Source: CAWCUZ01 sp963798795 (GTDB lineage: Bacteria > Acidobacteriota > Vicinamibacteria > Vicinamibacterales > SCN-69-37). Taken from it: a stretch of 64,000 nt of DNA. The stretch's first letter is position 1. Each line of letters starts with the position of its first letter. The DNA is taken from positions 124,001-188,000 of the forward strand of contig CAWCUZ010000007.1 in NCBI GenBank assembly GCA_963798795.1, read 5' to 3'. Shown in pieces: positions 1 to 8,408 of this stretch. The notes beneath the pieces are model-generated. The model saw only the letters and a program-made list of their open reading frames with translations, was not told where the DNA came from and searched no databases. Made by a program: the position numbers and the translations under genes.

Positions 1-1
1 T

Positions 2-1735
2 CGCGTGGCCGAGCACACGTTCGTGCGTCTCGCGGACGACGACGTGCGCGACGTGGCGCCGACCGAGAACGGGCGTTGGGCGATTGGCAGCGACGAGAGC
101 GACTACGAACTCGTGGGCAACCTCGACGGACGGCGCTACCGCGACGTGTACGCAATCGACATGCAGACCGGCGGGCGCAAGCCGATCCACTCGAAGGTCC
201 GCTGGGGCTACAGCGCCTCGCCCGACGGGTCGAAGTGGCTCTACTACGAGAACACGGCGTTCTTCGTCTACGACATCCCGAGCGGCGCGACGCGCAACAT
301 CACGGCCGGCGTGCCCGCGTCGTTCGTCGACGTCGAGGACGACCACAACGTCGTCGAGCCGCCGGTCTCGCCGCTCGGCTGGACGTCCGACAGCGCGTCG
401 GTGCTGCTCTCGGACGACTGGGACGTCTGGCGCGTGCCGGTAGCTCCCGGTGGCAGCGCGGTGAACCTCACCGTGAACGGCCGCAAGGACAGCATCCGTT
501 ACCGCCGCGTGCGAATCGATCCGGACGAGAAGGGGATCGATCTCGCCAGGCCGCAGTACTTCAGTGCGATGGCCGAGTGGACCAAGAAGGCGGGCTACGG
601 CCTGCTCACCCCCGGCCAGCCCGGGGTGAAGCTGCTCGCGTGGGACGACGCGTCATTCGGACGCCTGCAGAAGGCGGAGAAAGGCGACGTGTGGATCTAC
701 AGCCGTGAAACGCCGACCGAGCCGGCCGACGTGTACGCCACGGACGCGATGCTCGAGCACGGACGCCGGCTGACGAACCTCGGGCACGAGTCGGAGCCGT
801 TCTTCTGGTCGACCGGCGCGAAGCTCATCGACTACAAGAACGCGAAGGGCGAACGCCTGCAGGCGTCGCTGTATCTGCCGGCGAACTACGAGCCCGGCAG
901 GCAGTATCCGACGATCGTCTACATCTACGAGCGGTTGACGCAGGGGCACAACACGTTCGGGCGGCCGACGGCGAACGGCTTCAGCCGGCAGGCGTACACC
1001 AGCAACGGGTACGCCGTGCTGCAGCCCGACATCAAGTACTACGTGAACGATCCGGGGATGTCGGCGGTGTGGGCACTGGTGCCGGCGGTGCAGGCGGCGG
1101 TGGCGACGGGCGTCGTCGATCCGAAGCGCGTCGCGCTGCACGGCCACTCATGGGGCGGCTACCAGACGGCGTTCACGATCACGCAGACGAACGTCTTCGC
1201 CGCCGCCATCGCGGGCGCGCCGCTCACGGACATGATCAGCATGTACAGCCTCATCTACAAGAACAGCGGCGGCACGAACGGCGCGATCTTTGAGAGCAGC
1301 CAGGGGAGGTTCACGAGCGGCCCGTGGGACAACTGGGCCGCCTACACGCGCAACTCGCCCGTGGCCGCGGCCAAGAACGTCACCACGCCGTTGATGATCC
1401 TGCACAACGACGCGGACGGAGCCGTGGACTTCACCCAGGGCATCGAGTACTTCGACACGCTGCGCCGCATGGGCAAGCCCGTCGTCCTGCTCGAGTACCC
1501 GGGCGAGAACCACGGCCTGGCGCGGCCCGCCAACCAGCAGGATTACACCGAGCGCATGAAGGAGTTCTTCGATCACTACCTGAAGGGCGCGCCGGCCCCG
1601 GACTGGCTCGACAATGGGGTGCCACGGCTCGAGATGCAGAAGCATATCGACGAGCGCCTGAAGGCGCGCGAGGACCGCGAGAAGCAGAAGGACGCGCAGA
1701 GCAAGCCGCAGGGCGGCGGAGGGGGCGGATGGTAG
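2..1735 (+). CDS. S9 family peptidase (prolyl oligopeptidase-like), 5'-truncated
   Basis: The reading frame is open to the left edge, so this is the C-terminal part (about 577 residues) of a larger serine peptidase. Counting from the GTG at 5, the first ~270 residues look like beta-propeller repeats. The rest is an alpha/beta-hydrolase domain with the nucleophile in GHSWGGYQ (Ser382), an acid in HNDADGAV (Asp469 or Asp471) and the histidine in GENHG (His503). S9 enzymes of this size usually cleave peptides in the periplasm, but the signal peptide would lie outside the window. The C-terminus ends in a Lys/Glu-rich stretch and a glycine run. Its stop overlaps the next gene by 7 bases, suggesting co-transcription. 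Confidence 0.9.
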   Translation, partial: RVAEHTFVRLADDDVRDVAPTENGRWAIGSDESDYELVGNLDGRRYRDVYAIDMQTGGRKPIHSKVRWGYSASPDGSKWLYYENTAFFVYDIPSGATRNITAGVPASFVDVEDDHNVVEPPVSPLGWTSDSASVLLSDDWDVWRVPVAPGGSAVNLTVNGRKDSIRYRRVRIDPDEKGIDLARPQYFSAMAEWTKKAGYGLLTPGQPGVKLLAWDDASFGRLQKAEKGDVWIYSRETPTEPADVYATDAMLEHGRRLTNLGHESEPFFWSTGAKLIDYKNAKGERLQASLYLPANYEPGRQYPTIVYIYERLTQGHNTFGRPTANGFSRQAYTSNGYAVLQPDIKYYVNDPGMSAVWALVPAVQAAVATGVVDPKRVALHGHSWGGYQTAFTITQTNVFAAAIAGAPLTDMISMYSLIYKNSGGTNGAIFESSQGRFTSGPWDNWAAYTRNSPVAAAKNVTTPLMILHNDADGAVDFTQGIEYFDTLRRMGKPVVLLEYPGENHGLARPANQQDYTERMKEFFDHYLKGAPAPDWLDNGVPRLEMQKHIDERLKAREDREKQKDAQSKPQGGGGGGW

Positions 1736-2163
1736 GCCGCATCAACACCGGCAAGTTGATTGCCGGCGGAACCGGGGCGGGGATCGTCTACAACGTCCTC
1801 GATTACTTCGTGAACAACTTCCTGCTGGCCACCGACTGGCTCAACGTCGCGCAGGCGCGGGTGGTGAACCTGGAGGAGATGGGCAGCATGTCGGCGCTCG
1901 TCACCTACGTGATCGTCGACTTCATCCTGGCGTTCCTGATCGTCTGGACGTACACGGCGATCCGCCCGCGCCTGGGGCCCGGCAAGGGCACGGCTGCGAT
2001 TGCCGCGTTCGTGATCTGGATCGCCACCTCGGCCGTCCTGCTGACGCTCGTGCCCGCCTTCCTCCCGTGGCGCCTGTTCGTCCGCACCCAGTCGCTGACC
2101 CTCGTCGTCATGCTCGCAACCGGGCTGACGGGCGGGTGGATTTACAGTGAAGACGTGCTGTGA
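1729..2163 (+). CDS. Small four-helix integral membrane protein, function unknown
   Basis: The protein has 144 residues. The start is the ATG inside the last codons of the S9 peptidase gene (7-base overlap), giving M-V-G-R-I-N. Four hydrophobic segments are visible, roughly residues 8-32, 50-76, 88-110 and 118-138, with short polar loops. There is no signal peptide or enzymatic motif. I do not recognise a named family beyond a generic 'hypothetical membrane protein'. Overlap with the peptidase suggests translational coupling. Directly after the stop comes a GGTTCCGGG-rich inverted-repeat block. Confidence 0.65.
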   Translation: MVGRINTGKLIAGGTGAGIVYNVLDYFVNNFLLATDWLNVAQARVVNLEEMGSMSALVTYVIVDFILAFLIVWTYTAIRPRLGPGKGTAAIAAFVIWIATSAVLLTLVPAFLPWRLFVRTQSLTLVVMLATGLTGGWIYSEDVL

Positions 2164-2287
2164 GGTTCCGGGTTCGGAGTTCGGCGTTCCCGGGTTCGCT
2201 CCGCGGTTCCGGGTTCGGTTGACGTGCCGCGTTCACCGAACCCGGAACCCCGAACCCGGGAACCCCGAACCTCGAACCCGGAACCCT
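2164..2287. repeat. Low-complexity inverted-repeat block between convergent genes
   Basis: The whole gap is built of variants of GGTTCCGGGTTCGG on the left and their complements on the right. A perfect 14-base pair of arms lies at 2205-2218 and 2236-2249 (17-base loop), and a third copy of the left arm is at 2164-2177. Transcribed from either side it would fold into a strong hairpin, but there is no T-run, so it is not a classical intrinsic terminator. Confidence 0.8.
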
Positions 2288-3625
2288 CTACCCTCCAAAC
2301 CGCGGATTGACGACGTTCGTGAAGATCGATCCGAAGCTGTAGGTGATGCCGAAGCTGAAGAAGTACGAGTAGTTCGTCGCGAGTTGCTGGAGGCGCAGCA
2401 GGATGTCCTCCTGAGAGGCGCCGCCTTTCTTCAGCGAGATCTGATCGTTGATCTTGTCGTACTCGCCGAAGATGTTGAACGAAAAACCCTTGAACAGCCG
2501 CACATCGGTGCTGCCGTAGATCGTCGCGCGGTACCGGTCCGCGTGATTCAGTTGCTGCGCCACGAGCCCCTGCGCCTCCAGCGAACCCCAGGGCTGCCGG
2601 AAGCTCACCGTGGCGACGACCTCGTGCGTGCCGACCCGCTCGGTGAGCCGGTCGAAGATCGTGAGGTCGTGGAAATCGTAGTAGCTCGGCCCGACGAAGT
2701 AGCGGATCGTCAGGCTGCGTCGTGACGACTCGCTGTACGGGAACACGTCGTATTCCACACCGGGCCAGAACGTCACGGAGAGATCGCTGTTCGAGAACGT
2801 CGAATGGCTCGTGGTGCTGCGCGCGCCCACCGACCACTTCGGTCCGACGCTCTTGACGGCGAGCACGTTGACGCTCCAGTCGTCCGAGAGGCTCTTCACC
2901 GTGCGCCCGTCGCTCAGCGTGTAGGTCGACTGGCTGTAGCTGCCGCTCAGCGAACTCGTGATCTTCCAGTTCCCGGTCGTGCGGTTCGCGGAGAACGACA
3001 GCCGGTACGAGCGGCTCTTCGTGGACTGTTCGCTGCTGAAGCTGCCGCTCGTGTTCAGCCGGAACGCCCAGAAGTGCCAGGGGTCGTGCGCGGAGCCGCC
3101 GCCCGCCGGCTGTTCGGGGCGCGTCCAGGTCACGTCCAGATCCGGGAAGGCGCGCGTGCCGTCCATGTAGCCCACCAGCCCCAGCTTGAACACGCGGGCG
3201 AACGCCCGCCGCTGGTCGTCACTCGTGTCGGTCTGCTGCGTCGTGAGCGTGAACGTGCGGTCGACTCCCTGGAACCGGCCGAGGCCGATGAACTTCAGCA
3301 CCCAGGACAGCCCGCCGCCACCCGTGCTCTGCGTGGTGACGAGGACGTGGATGTCGGCGACAGTTCGGTCGCGGACGTAGTCGATGAACGAGACGTTCTG
3401 AACGAGATACTCTTCGTCGCACTGATACTGACAATCCAGAAACACCCGCAACTGCTCGACCGGCGCGCGGACCTGCGGCGGCGAAGGCGGAGGAACGGGC
3501 AGTTGCGGCGGTCGAGGCCCCTGTGCGAACGCGGGGGCGGCGGCCGCCACCAGCGCCAGGGCGGCGCACGTGCTGCGGAGGATGCGGCGCCAGGCTCCGC
3601 GAGGCCGCATGCCGTGCCGGCTCAT
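2288..3625 (-). CDS. Putative outer-membrane beta-barrel protein (paralogue 1)
   Basis: The protein has 445 residues with an N-terminal signal peptide (hydrophobic stretch ending in A-P-A-F-A-Q around residue 36) and a Pro-rich linker. The N-terminal domain contains RVFLDCQYQCDEEY and a following 'VQNVSFIDYVRD' strand. From about residue 180 there are many alternating beta-strands rich in Tyr, Ser and Thr, ending in TYSFGS and a terminal N-P-R-F-G-G, as expected for a barrel inserted in the outer membrane. It overlaps the upstream paralogue by 4 bases (ATGA), so the two are translationally coupled. I cannot name the family. The extracellular or periplasmic Cys-containing domain plus barrel resembles no characterised protein I can identify. 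Confidence 0.7.
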   Translation of the reverse strand: MSRHGMRPRGAWRRILRSTCAALALVAAAAPAFAQGPRPPQLPVPPPSPPQVRAPVEQLRVFLDCQYQCDEEYLVQNVSFIDYVRDRTVADIHVLVTTQSTGGGGLSWVLKFIGLGRFQGVDRTFTLTTQQTDTSDDQRRAFARVFKLGLVGYMDGTRAFPDLDVTWTRPEQPAGGGSAHDPWHFWAFRLNTSGSFSSEQSTKSRSYRLSFSANRTTGNWKITSSLSGSYSQSTYTLSDGRTVKSLSDDWSVNVLAVKSVGPKWSVGARSTTSHSTFSNSDLSVTFWPGVEYDVFPYSESSRRSLTIRYFVGPSYYDFHDLTIFDRLTERVGTHEVVATVSFRQPWGSLEAQGLVAQQLNHADRYRATIYGSTDVRLFKGFSFNIFGEYDKINDQISLKKGGASQEDILLRLQQLATNYSYFFSFGITYSFGSIFTNVVNPRFGG

Positions 3626-4914
3626 CCGCCGAACCGCGGGTTGACGGTGGCGTTCGAGAGCGATCCGAAGCTGTAGGTCAAGCCGAAGCTCGTCGAGACC
3701 CGGTGCCCCGTCGCGAGCTGACGCTGCCGGAGCAGCACTTCTTCTTCCGAGGCGTCGCCCTTCTCCAGGTAGAACTGGTCGCGGATTCGCGAGAAGCTGA
3801 GCGACCCGTTCACCGACAGCCCGCGCGTCAGGCGCACGCTCAGATTGCCGCTGAGCGTCAGCCGGTTGCGCGCGGGCTCGTTCAACTGCTGAAAGAAGCG
3901 CGCCGAACCTCCCGCGGATCCCCAGGGCTGGCGCAGCCCCAGCGAGACGTACAGATCCTGGCGGGGAATGCTCTCCTCGAGCTTCTCGAAAATCGTCTCC
4001 GCCAGATACCGGTAGCGGCTTCCGCCCACGGTGTACTGGACCGTGAGGCTCCGCCTGGTCGATTCGCTGTACGGAAACAGGTCGAACTCGACGCCGGGCT
4101 GCACGGTCGCCACCGACTTCTGATTGGAGTACGTCGATCCCGCCATCGACGCCGTGACGCCGGCCGACCAGTGCTCGCCGAGACTCTTCACCGCCAGTCC
4201 GCTGTAGCTCCAGTCCACCTGGCGGCTCGTAATGGTCAGCTCATCGTCCACGTCGAAGCGGCTGGAGCTGACGTCGCGATACCCGCTGACGCGCAACTTC
4301 CAGTGGTCGGTCGTCCGGTTTGCGCTGAGTCCCAGGTCGTAGTACCGGCTGGCCGTGGACTTTTCGCCGTTGCGGTCGCCGAACACGCTCACGCGGAACA
4401 CCCAGTAGTTCCATGGGTCGTGCTCCGCCTGCGTGCCGGTCGGTTCCGTCGGGCCCGCGCGCGAACGCACGGTGACGTTGAGGTCGGCGCCCAGCGGGGT
4501 GGATGCGGCATACTCCGCCAGGCCGATGCGCACCAGCCGCGCCACCTCCGGCCGGTATTGATCCGGCGTTGCCGCCGACGACATCACGAACTCGAACCGC
4601 CGATCCTCTCCCGTAAACGACCGCCGCCCGGTGAACGTGATCGTCCACCGCTGGTCATCGGGTCCGGCTGGCGCGGTCCGGATTGCCACGACGAGGTCCG
4701 CGGCTTCGGCCGCGTCGACGTACGCGGCAAACGCGACGTTCTCCTGCAGATACATCCGATCGCACGTTGGACAGTCGAGGAAGACGCGTGGCGCGCCTGC
4801 AGGCGCTGCCGAGGCCTGAGCGCCCGGCGCGGCTGATGGCGTCTGGGCGTGTGCTGTTCCGAACAGTCCCAGAAAAACGACGAAGGTGGCTCCGGCGCGA
4901 GCCCTGAAGGGCAC
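3622..4914 (-). CDS. Putative outer-membrane beta-barrel protein (paralogue 2)
   Basis: The protein has 430 residues with the same architecture as the downstream gene: signal peptide (…GLFGTAHAQ near residue 24), a short domain with RVFLDCPTCDRMYLQENVAF, then a strand-rich region ending in T-Y-S-F-G-S and N-P-R-F-G-G. The start is GTG at 4914; no strong Shine-Dalgarno is visible. Residues shared between the copies (RVFLDC, QENV/QNVSF, FPYSES.RRSLT, QPWGS, QQLN, S.E..LL..RQLA) show a tandem duplication that has diverged strongly. Function unknown; a pair of barrels forming a hetero-complex is only an inference from the coupling. Confidence 0.7.
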   Translation of the reverse strand: MPFRARAGATFVVFLGLFGTAHAQTPSAAPGAQASAAPAGAPRVFLDCPTCDRMYLQENVAFAAYVDAAEAADLVVAIRTAPAGPDDQRWTITFTGRRSFTGEDRRFEFVMSSAATPDQYRPEVARLVRIGLAEYAASTPLGADLNVTVRSRAGPTEPTGTQAEHDPWNYWVFRVSVFGDRNGEKSTASRYYDLGLSANRTTDHWKLRVSGYRDVSSSRFDVDDELTITSRQVDWSYSGLAVKSLGEHWSAGVTASMAGSTYSNQKSVATVQPGVEFDLFPYSESTRRSLTVQYTVGGSRYRYLAETIFEKLEESIPRQDLYVSLGLRQPWGSAGGSARFFQQLNEPARNRLTLSGNLSVRLTRGLSVNGSLSFSRIRDQFYLEKGDASEEEVLLRQRQLATGHRVSTSFGLTYSFGSLSNATVNPRFGG

Positions 4915-4954
4915 CGTCTCTGAGACGACATCCAGGCCAGGAAGGTTTGGTCAC

Positions 4955-4986
4955 AAAAAAACCCGGCCGGCAGAGCCGACCGGGTC
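4955..4986 (-). terminator. Intrinsic terminator of the RRM protein gene
   Basis: Read on the minus strand, an 11-base stem (ACCCGGTCGGC pairing with GCCGGCCGGGT, one mismatch/wobble) with a short loop is followed directly by seven T residues (plus-strand A-run 4955-4961). It lies 22 bases after the stop of the RNA-binding protein and before the barrel pair, so it separates the two transcription units. Confidence 0.9.
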
Positions 4987-5008
4987 CGAACATGACGGTT
5001 GACCCGTC

Positions 5009-5314
5009 CTACCAGCGCGGCTCGCGCCGGCCACCGCCACCGCCGCCGAACCCGCCGCCGCCCTGCGGCTTCGGGCGCGCTTCGTTGACGGCCAGCGCCC
5101 GTCCACCCATCTGGGCGGAATTGAGCTCCTCGACCGCCTTGTGCGCCTCGGCGTCCGTGGCCATCTCGACGAACGCGAAGCCACGTGCGCGGCCTGTCGC
5201 GTTGTCGCGAATGACGCTGACCGAGTCGACGTTCCCCGCGCGGCTGAACAGCTCGCGAAGCTCGTCCTCGGTCGCCGAGTACGGGAGATTTCCGACATAC
5301 AACCTACGACCCAT
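5009..5314 (-). CDS. RRM-domain RNA-binding protein with Gly-rich tail
   Basis: A single RNA-recognition motif of about 80 residues: RNP2 is RLYVGNLPY (residues 4-12) and RNP1 is RGFAFVEM. A Gly/Arg-rich tail (GGGGFGGGGGG then RREPRW) follows. This is the small cyanobacterial/acidobacterial RRM type, thought to act as an RNA chaperone, often cold-induced. I chose the ATG at 5314 because the family starts M-x-R-R-L-Y-V. A GTG at 5323 would add three residues but lies only 3 bases from the AGGAG, whereas the ATG lies 12 bases away. It has its own terminator and is monocistronic. Confidence 0.92.
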   Translation of the reverse strand: MGRRLYVGNLPYSATEDELRELFSRAGNVDSVSVIRDNATGRARGFAFVEMATDAEAHKAVEELNSAQMGGRALAVNEARPKPQGGGGFGGGGGGRREPRW

Positions 5315-5623
5315 GTGAATCACTCGCTCCTGCGTCCGGGTCTCTCAGGTCCGGACGATGCTCGGGCTCACCGCCCGACGGTTTGTGCGTGAAGAATAGC
5401 CGGAGTGGCCATCCACTCCTCTGGCTTCAGCGGTCACGTGGGGAGGCGAGAACAATCAATCTCTCAACGCGGGCAGAAAGCGCACAGGCCAGCTTCAGCG
5501 GAACTTCCAGACTATGGTACCCTTGGGCCAAAAGCAACCGACGGCCGCCGCCTGGATGCCCCCGGGGAGGACCCCAGACCGGGAGCCGAAGCCGGGAGCC
5601 GGGAGCCGGCTCCTGACGTCCAC
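5315..5623. other. Intergenic region: RRM 5' leader with hairpin, and a CCGGGAG repeat
   Basis: No gene is visible here. The minus-strand leader of the RRM gene contains a perfect 6-base-pair hairpin (TCGGGC / GCCCGA, 5362-5378) and further GTCCGG/CCGGAC complementarity, possibly cis-regulatory. Near the other end, 5579-5613 carries spaced copies of CCGGGAG and finishes in the perfect palindrome GGAGCCGGCTCC (5602-5613), just downstream of the VWFA-related gene stop. Confidence 0.5.
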
Positions 5624-7180
5624 CTAACCCCCAATCGTCACCGTCGTCTCGCTGGTGCCGATGCGCCCGGCTCCGTCGCCGGCCGCGAAGCGCAGCTTGT
5701 AGGTACCCGGCGCAACGGCCAGGGTCAGCGGCACCCGGTAATCCGCGCCGCCGGCCGGCACGTCGACCGTGGTGTCGCCGGATTGCCGCACGCCTGAGGC
5801 ATCCACGAGACCGAACACAATCGTGACCGGCCCCGGGACCGACGCGGGAATGCGGACGGCGATATCCAAATCGCGGCCGTCGGGCCTGGCCGCGGCGGGC
5901 GCCACCGTGGCGCTCACGTCCACCGGTACGCCGTACAGCGGCGTGCCGTCGGCGACGGCGTCGTGCAGCCGGTCCTTCAGGGGCTTTTCCGGCGCGGGCG
6001 GCGCCGCCAGTGCGTGACGGTTCGCGTGCACCGTGACGCCCGACCGGGTCGCGCGCACCTCGAGCTTGAAGTCGCCGCCGGTCGAGTCGTCGGCGGGCGC
6101 CTCGATGCCGAGGCGGTAGATCCCGGAGCTGGCCTGTTCGACGCGGTGGAAGAACGAATCCGGCGACCCGACGACCCGGAAGAACAGGCCGCCGGTCATG
6201 TCGGCCACGGTCTGGATATTCGATCGCAGCGACCACTCGTCGGCTCGGCTGGTGGCCGAGTTGGTGGCGCCCATATCCTGATCCGGCTCGTCGGACAGCA
6301 CGCTGAACTGCACGCCCGCGGTCGCCGCCGCGCGGGCGATCGGATCGAGATCGGCTCCGCGCCGCGACGGCACCGCGAGTCCCTCCGACAGCAGGACCAG
6401 CGACTTGATGCCGGGCGCCTCGCCCATCGCCTTGACGACATCGAGATAGGCCGCGACCTGCCGGTCGGCCGTCCGCTTCGACTGCTCGCCGACGAACCGG
6501 GCCTTTCGCATGACCTCCTCGCCGCACGTGCTGGCCACGAACTGCTGGAATCCGCCGCCCTGCACGCCACCGCAGTTGCGCGCCAGCACTCCCTCGAGCA
6601 CGGTGTCATCCCCGTCGAGAATCTCGACCGCCTCGGCGATGCCGACGTCCCTGTCGGGCGGCAGCAGCCGCGGATCGTTGAACTCGCCGACGACGTGGCG
6701 CACCGCCTTTCGGACAGCGTCGTGGTTGCGCGTGGGATTCATGGCCTCCGCGCCGCTCGACGTGGTGAAACCCACGAGATCCGACGCCGGCAGCCCCGCG
6801 ATGAAGCGATCGGCCGCGAGCAGCATCCGCTTGCCATGCGTGGCGGCCATCGACAGGTCGTCGATCAGCACGACGAACACGCGCGGATCGCCGGCGGGTT
6901 CCGGTGCTGGCGCGGGCGTGCCGGCGACCGGCGCGGGCGGCGCCGCCTCGGGTTCCGTGGTCTCGTAGATGACGACCCGCACCGGCTGGACGTGCCCGTT
7001 CAGCTTGACCTCGAAGTCGCCGGCCTTCAGACCCGGCACGGGCTTTCCGTCGCGGTCGAGCACCGTGACGTCCACCATGACCACCGTGACGTTCGTCGTA
7101 TAGGCCGGCGTCTGCGCCTGGGGCGACTGGGGCGACTGGGCGAGCAGACCGGCGATCAGAACCTGGAGCAGAGCGGCCAT
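5624..7180 (-). CDS. VWFA-related domain protein (acidobacterial type), exported
   Basis: The protein has 518 residues. An N-terminal hydrophobic segment ends near A-Q-T-P, then the family's typical opening 'VTVVMVDVTVLDRDGKPVPGLKAGDFEV' region is followed by a von Willebrand A fold. It carries a MIDAS-like D-x-S-x motif in FVVLIDDLSMA and the strand SLVLLSEGL. The C-terminal ~120 residues look like an Ig/CHU-type beta domain. This matches the VWFA-related domain family abundant in Acidobacteria (TIGR03436 type), whose function is not established. It begins 19 bases after the preceding ATP-grasp-like gene, so it may be the last gene of that operon. Confidence 0.85.
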   Translation of the reverse strand: MAALLQVLIAGLLAQSPQSPQAQTPAYTTNVTVVMVDVTVLDRDGKPVPGLKAGDFEVKLNGHVQPVRVVIYETTEPEAAPPAPVAGTPAPAPEPAGDPRVFVVLIDDLSMAATHGKRMLLAADRFIAGLPASDLVGFTTSSGAEAMNPTRNHDAVRKAVRHVVGEFNDPRLLPPDRDVGIAEAVEILDGDDTVLEGVLARNCGGVQGGGFQQFVASTCGEEVMRKARFVGEQSKRTADRQVAAYLDVVKAMGEAPGIKSLVLLSEGLAVPSRRGADLDPIARAAATAGVQFSVLSDEPDQDMGATNSATSRADEWSLRSNIQTVADMTGGLFFRVVGSPDSFFHRVEQASSGIYRLGIEAPADDSTGGDFKLEVRATRSGVTVHANRHALAAPPAPEKPLKDRLHDAVADGTPLYGVPVDVSATVAPAAARPDGRDLDIAVRIPASVPGPVTIVFGLVDASGVRQSGDTTVDVPAGGADYRVPLTLAVAPGTYKLRFAAGDGAGRIGTSETTVTIGG

Positions 7181-7199
7181 GCCTGTGGTGTCGAACCAA

Positions 7200-8399
7200 T
7201 CATACCGCCGGCCGGTCGTCGATCAGCCCGGCCGCCGCGCCGACCCAGGCGAGCCCCTTGTTGTAGTCGACGCCCATCATCCTGCCGCGCCCCATGCGGA
7301 CCAGCGGCAGGACCGGCTGGTAGGCGTCATGGCAGCGCACGAACATCAGCCGGATCTCGGCTTGCGTGGCGCCATGGGGCGTGTCGATCACGGGCGTGAA
7401 GTGCACCCGCCGCTGGAGGATGTACTGCCGCCGCGCCGCCGCGGGAATCGCCGCCATCTGCTCGTCGGTCGGCGCGAAGACGATGCCGCTGCCGGCAAAG
7501 GAGAAGAGCGGCTTGAGGAGCCATTCGTCGCGGTCGGCGGGCCGCTCGGCGGCGTCGCTCAGGTAATGCGTTTCCGGCACCCACGGGTGCTTCAACCACG
7601 GGATCGAGAACTTGCTGATCCGGAAGAACCAGTCCGGGCCGCCGATCCACTCCAGGTCGAGGTCGTCGCGGTAGTCGAAGGGCAGCGTGACGCCTTTGTG
7701 CTCCAGCTCGTCCGGGATGATGCGGTTGTAGACTCGCGCGATCCGCGTGAGCGCGCCCTCGCGCCGGTAGAACAGGCGGCGCCCGTCGCGTACGACCTCG
7801 GCGGGATCGATGGCGCGAATCCCCCAGCGGCGTTCGGTGGCGACGAAGTCGGGCCGCGTCTTCTGATGTGCGGGCGCCAGGTCCATCAGGACGACCTCGC
7901 GCGGGTCGTGGGGCCCGACGAGCGCTTCGTGCATCAGCGCCGTGTACGCCGCATCGTCTCGGCCGGCCAGAAACGGCGTGAGACGGTTGTCGAGCGCGTA
8001 CGCCTCCATGCACGTCGCCGCCATTTCGGGCTGAAAACCGTAGAGCGACGGGAACGCCTGCAGTTCCACGAGGCGTCCCTCGATGCCAATTGGCGTCTCG
8101 AGCAGGCCGAAGTCCACGGCGACGCACGTCGGCAACGGTTCGCCGCCCGCGACGCGGTACCGCTCGGGAACGACGGCGTCAGCCGCCGCCCGGTAGGTCG
8201 CGTTGTCGAGCAGCTGCCGCACGAGGTCTTCGGCTGCGGCGACGAGGCGGTCCATCAGATCGCGGGCAAAGAAGCACGGCGTTTCGGACAGGTGGAACTC
8301 GATCAGCCCGCCGGTGCGGCGTTCCAGCGCGTCGACGTACGCCTGATAGCGCTCCGGCGTGAACGCGCGGTTGAACCGCTCCCGATGGACGCGAATCAT
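7200..8399 (-). CDS. ATP-grasp-like protein, uncharacterised (second ligase of the cluster)
   Basis: The protein has 399 residues. The C-terminal third carries ATP-grasp-like signatures: a lysine strand and Gly-loop (DEWLLKPLFSFAGSGIVF), a hinge strand (QYILQRRVHF) and an acidic strand (AEIRLMFV). The N-terminal half contains LVELQAFPSLYGFQPEM and is conserved-looking but unassigned. The arrangement recalls circularly permuted or glutathionylspermidine-synthetase-like ATP-grasp enzymes, which form amide bonds; this is inference from motifs. It starts 9 bases after the M29-like gene, so it is co-transcribed with that peptidase, a RimK-like ATP-grasp and an esterase. Confidence 0.7.
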   Translation of the reverse strand: MIRVHRERFNRAFTPERYQAYVDALERRTGGLIEFHLSETPCFFARDLMDRLVAAAEDLVRQLLDNATYRAAADAVVPERYRVAGGEPLPTCVAVDFGLLETPIGIEGRLVELQAFPSLYGFQPEMAATCMEAYALDNRLTPFLAGRDDAAYTALMHEALVGPHDPREVVLMDLAPAHQKTRPDFVATERRWGIRAIDPAEVVRDGRRLFYRREGALTRIARVYNRIIPDELEHKGVTLPFDYRDDLDLEWIGGPDWFFRISKFSIPWLKHPWVPETHYLSDAAERPADRDEWLLKPLFSFAGSGIVFAPTDEQMAAIPAAARRQYILQRRVHFTPVIDTPHGATQAEIRLMFVRCHDAYQPVLPLVRMGRGRMMGVDYNKGLAWVGAAAGLIDDRPAV

Positions 8400-8408
8400 C
8401 GCGATGCC

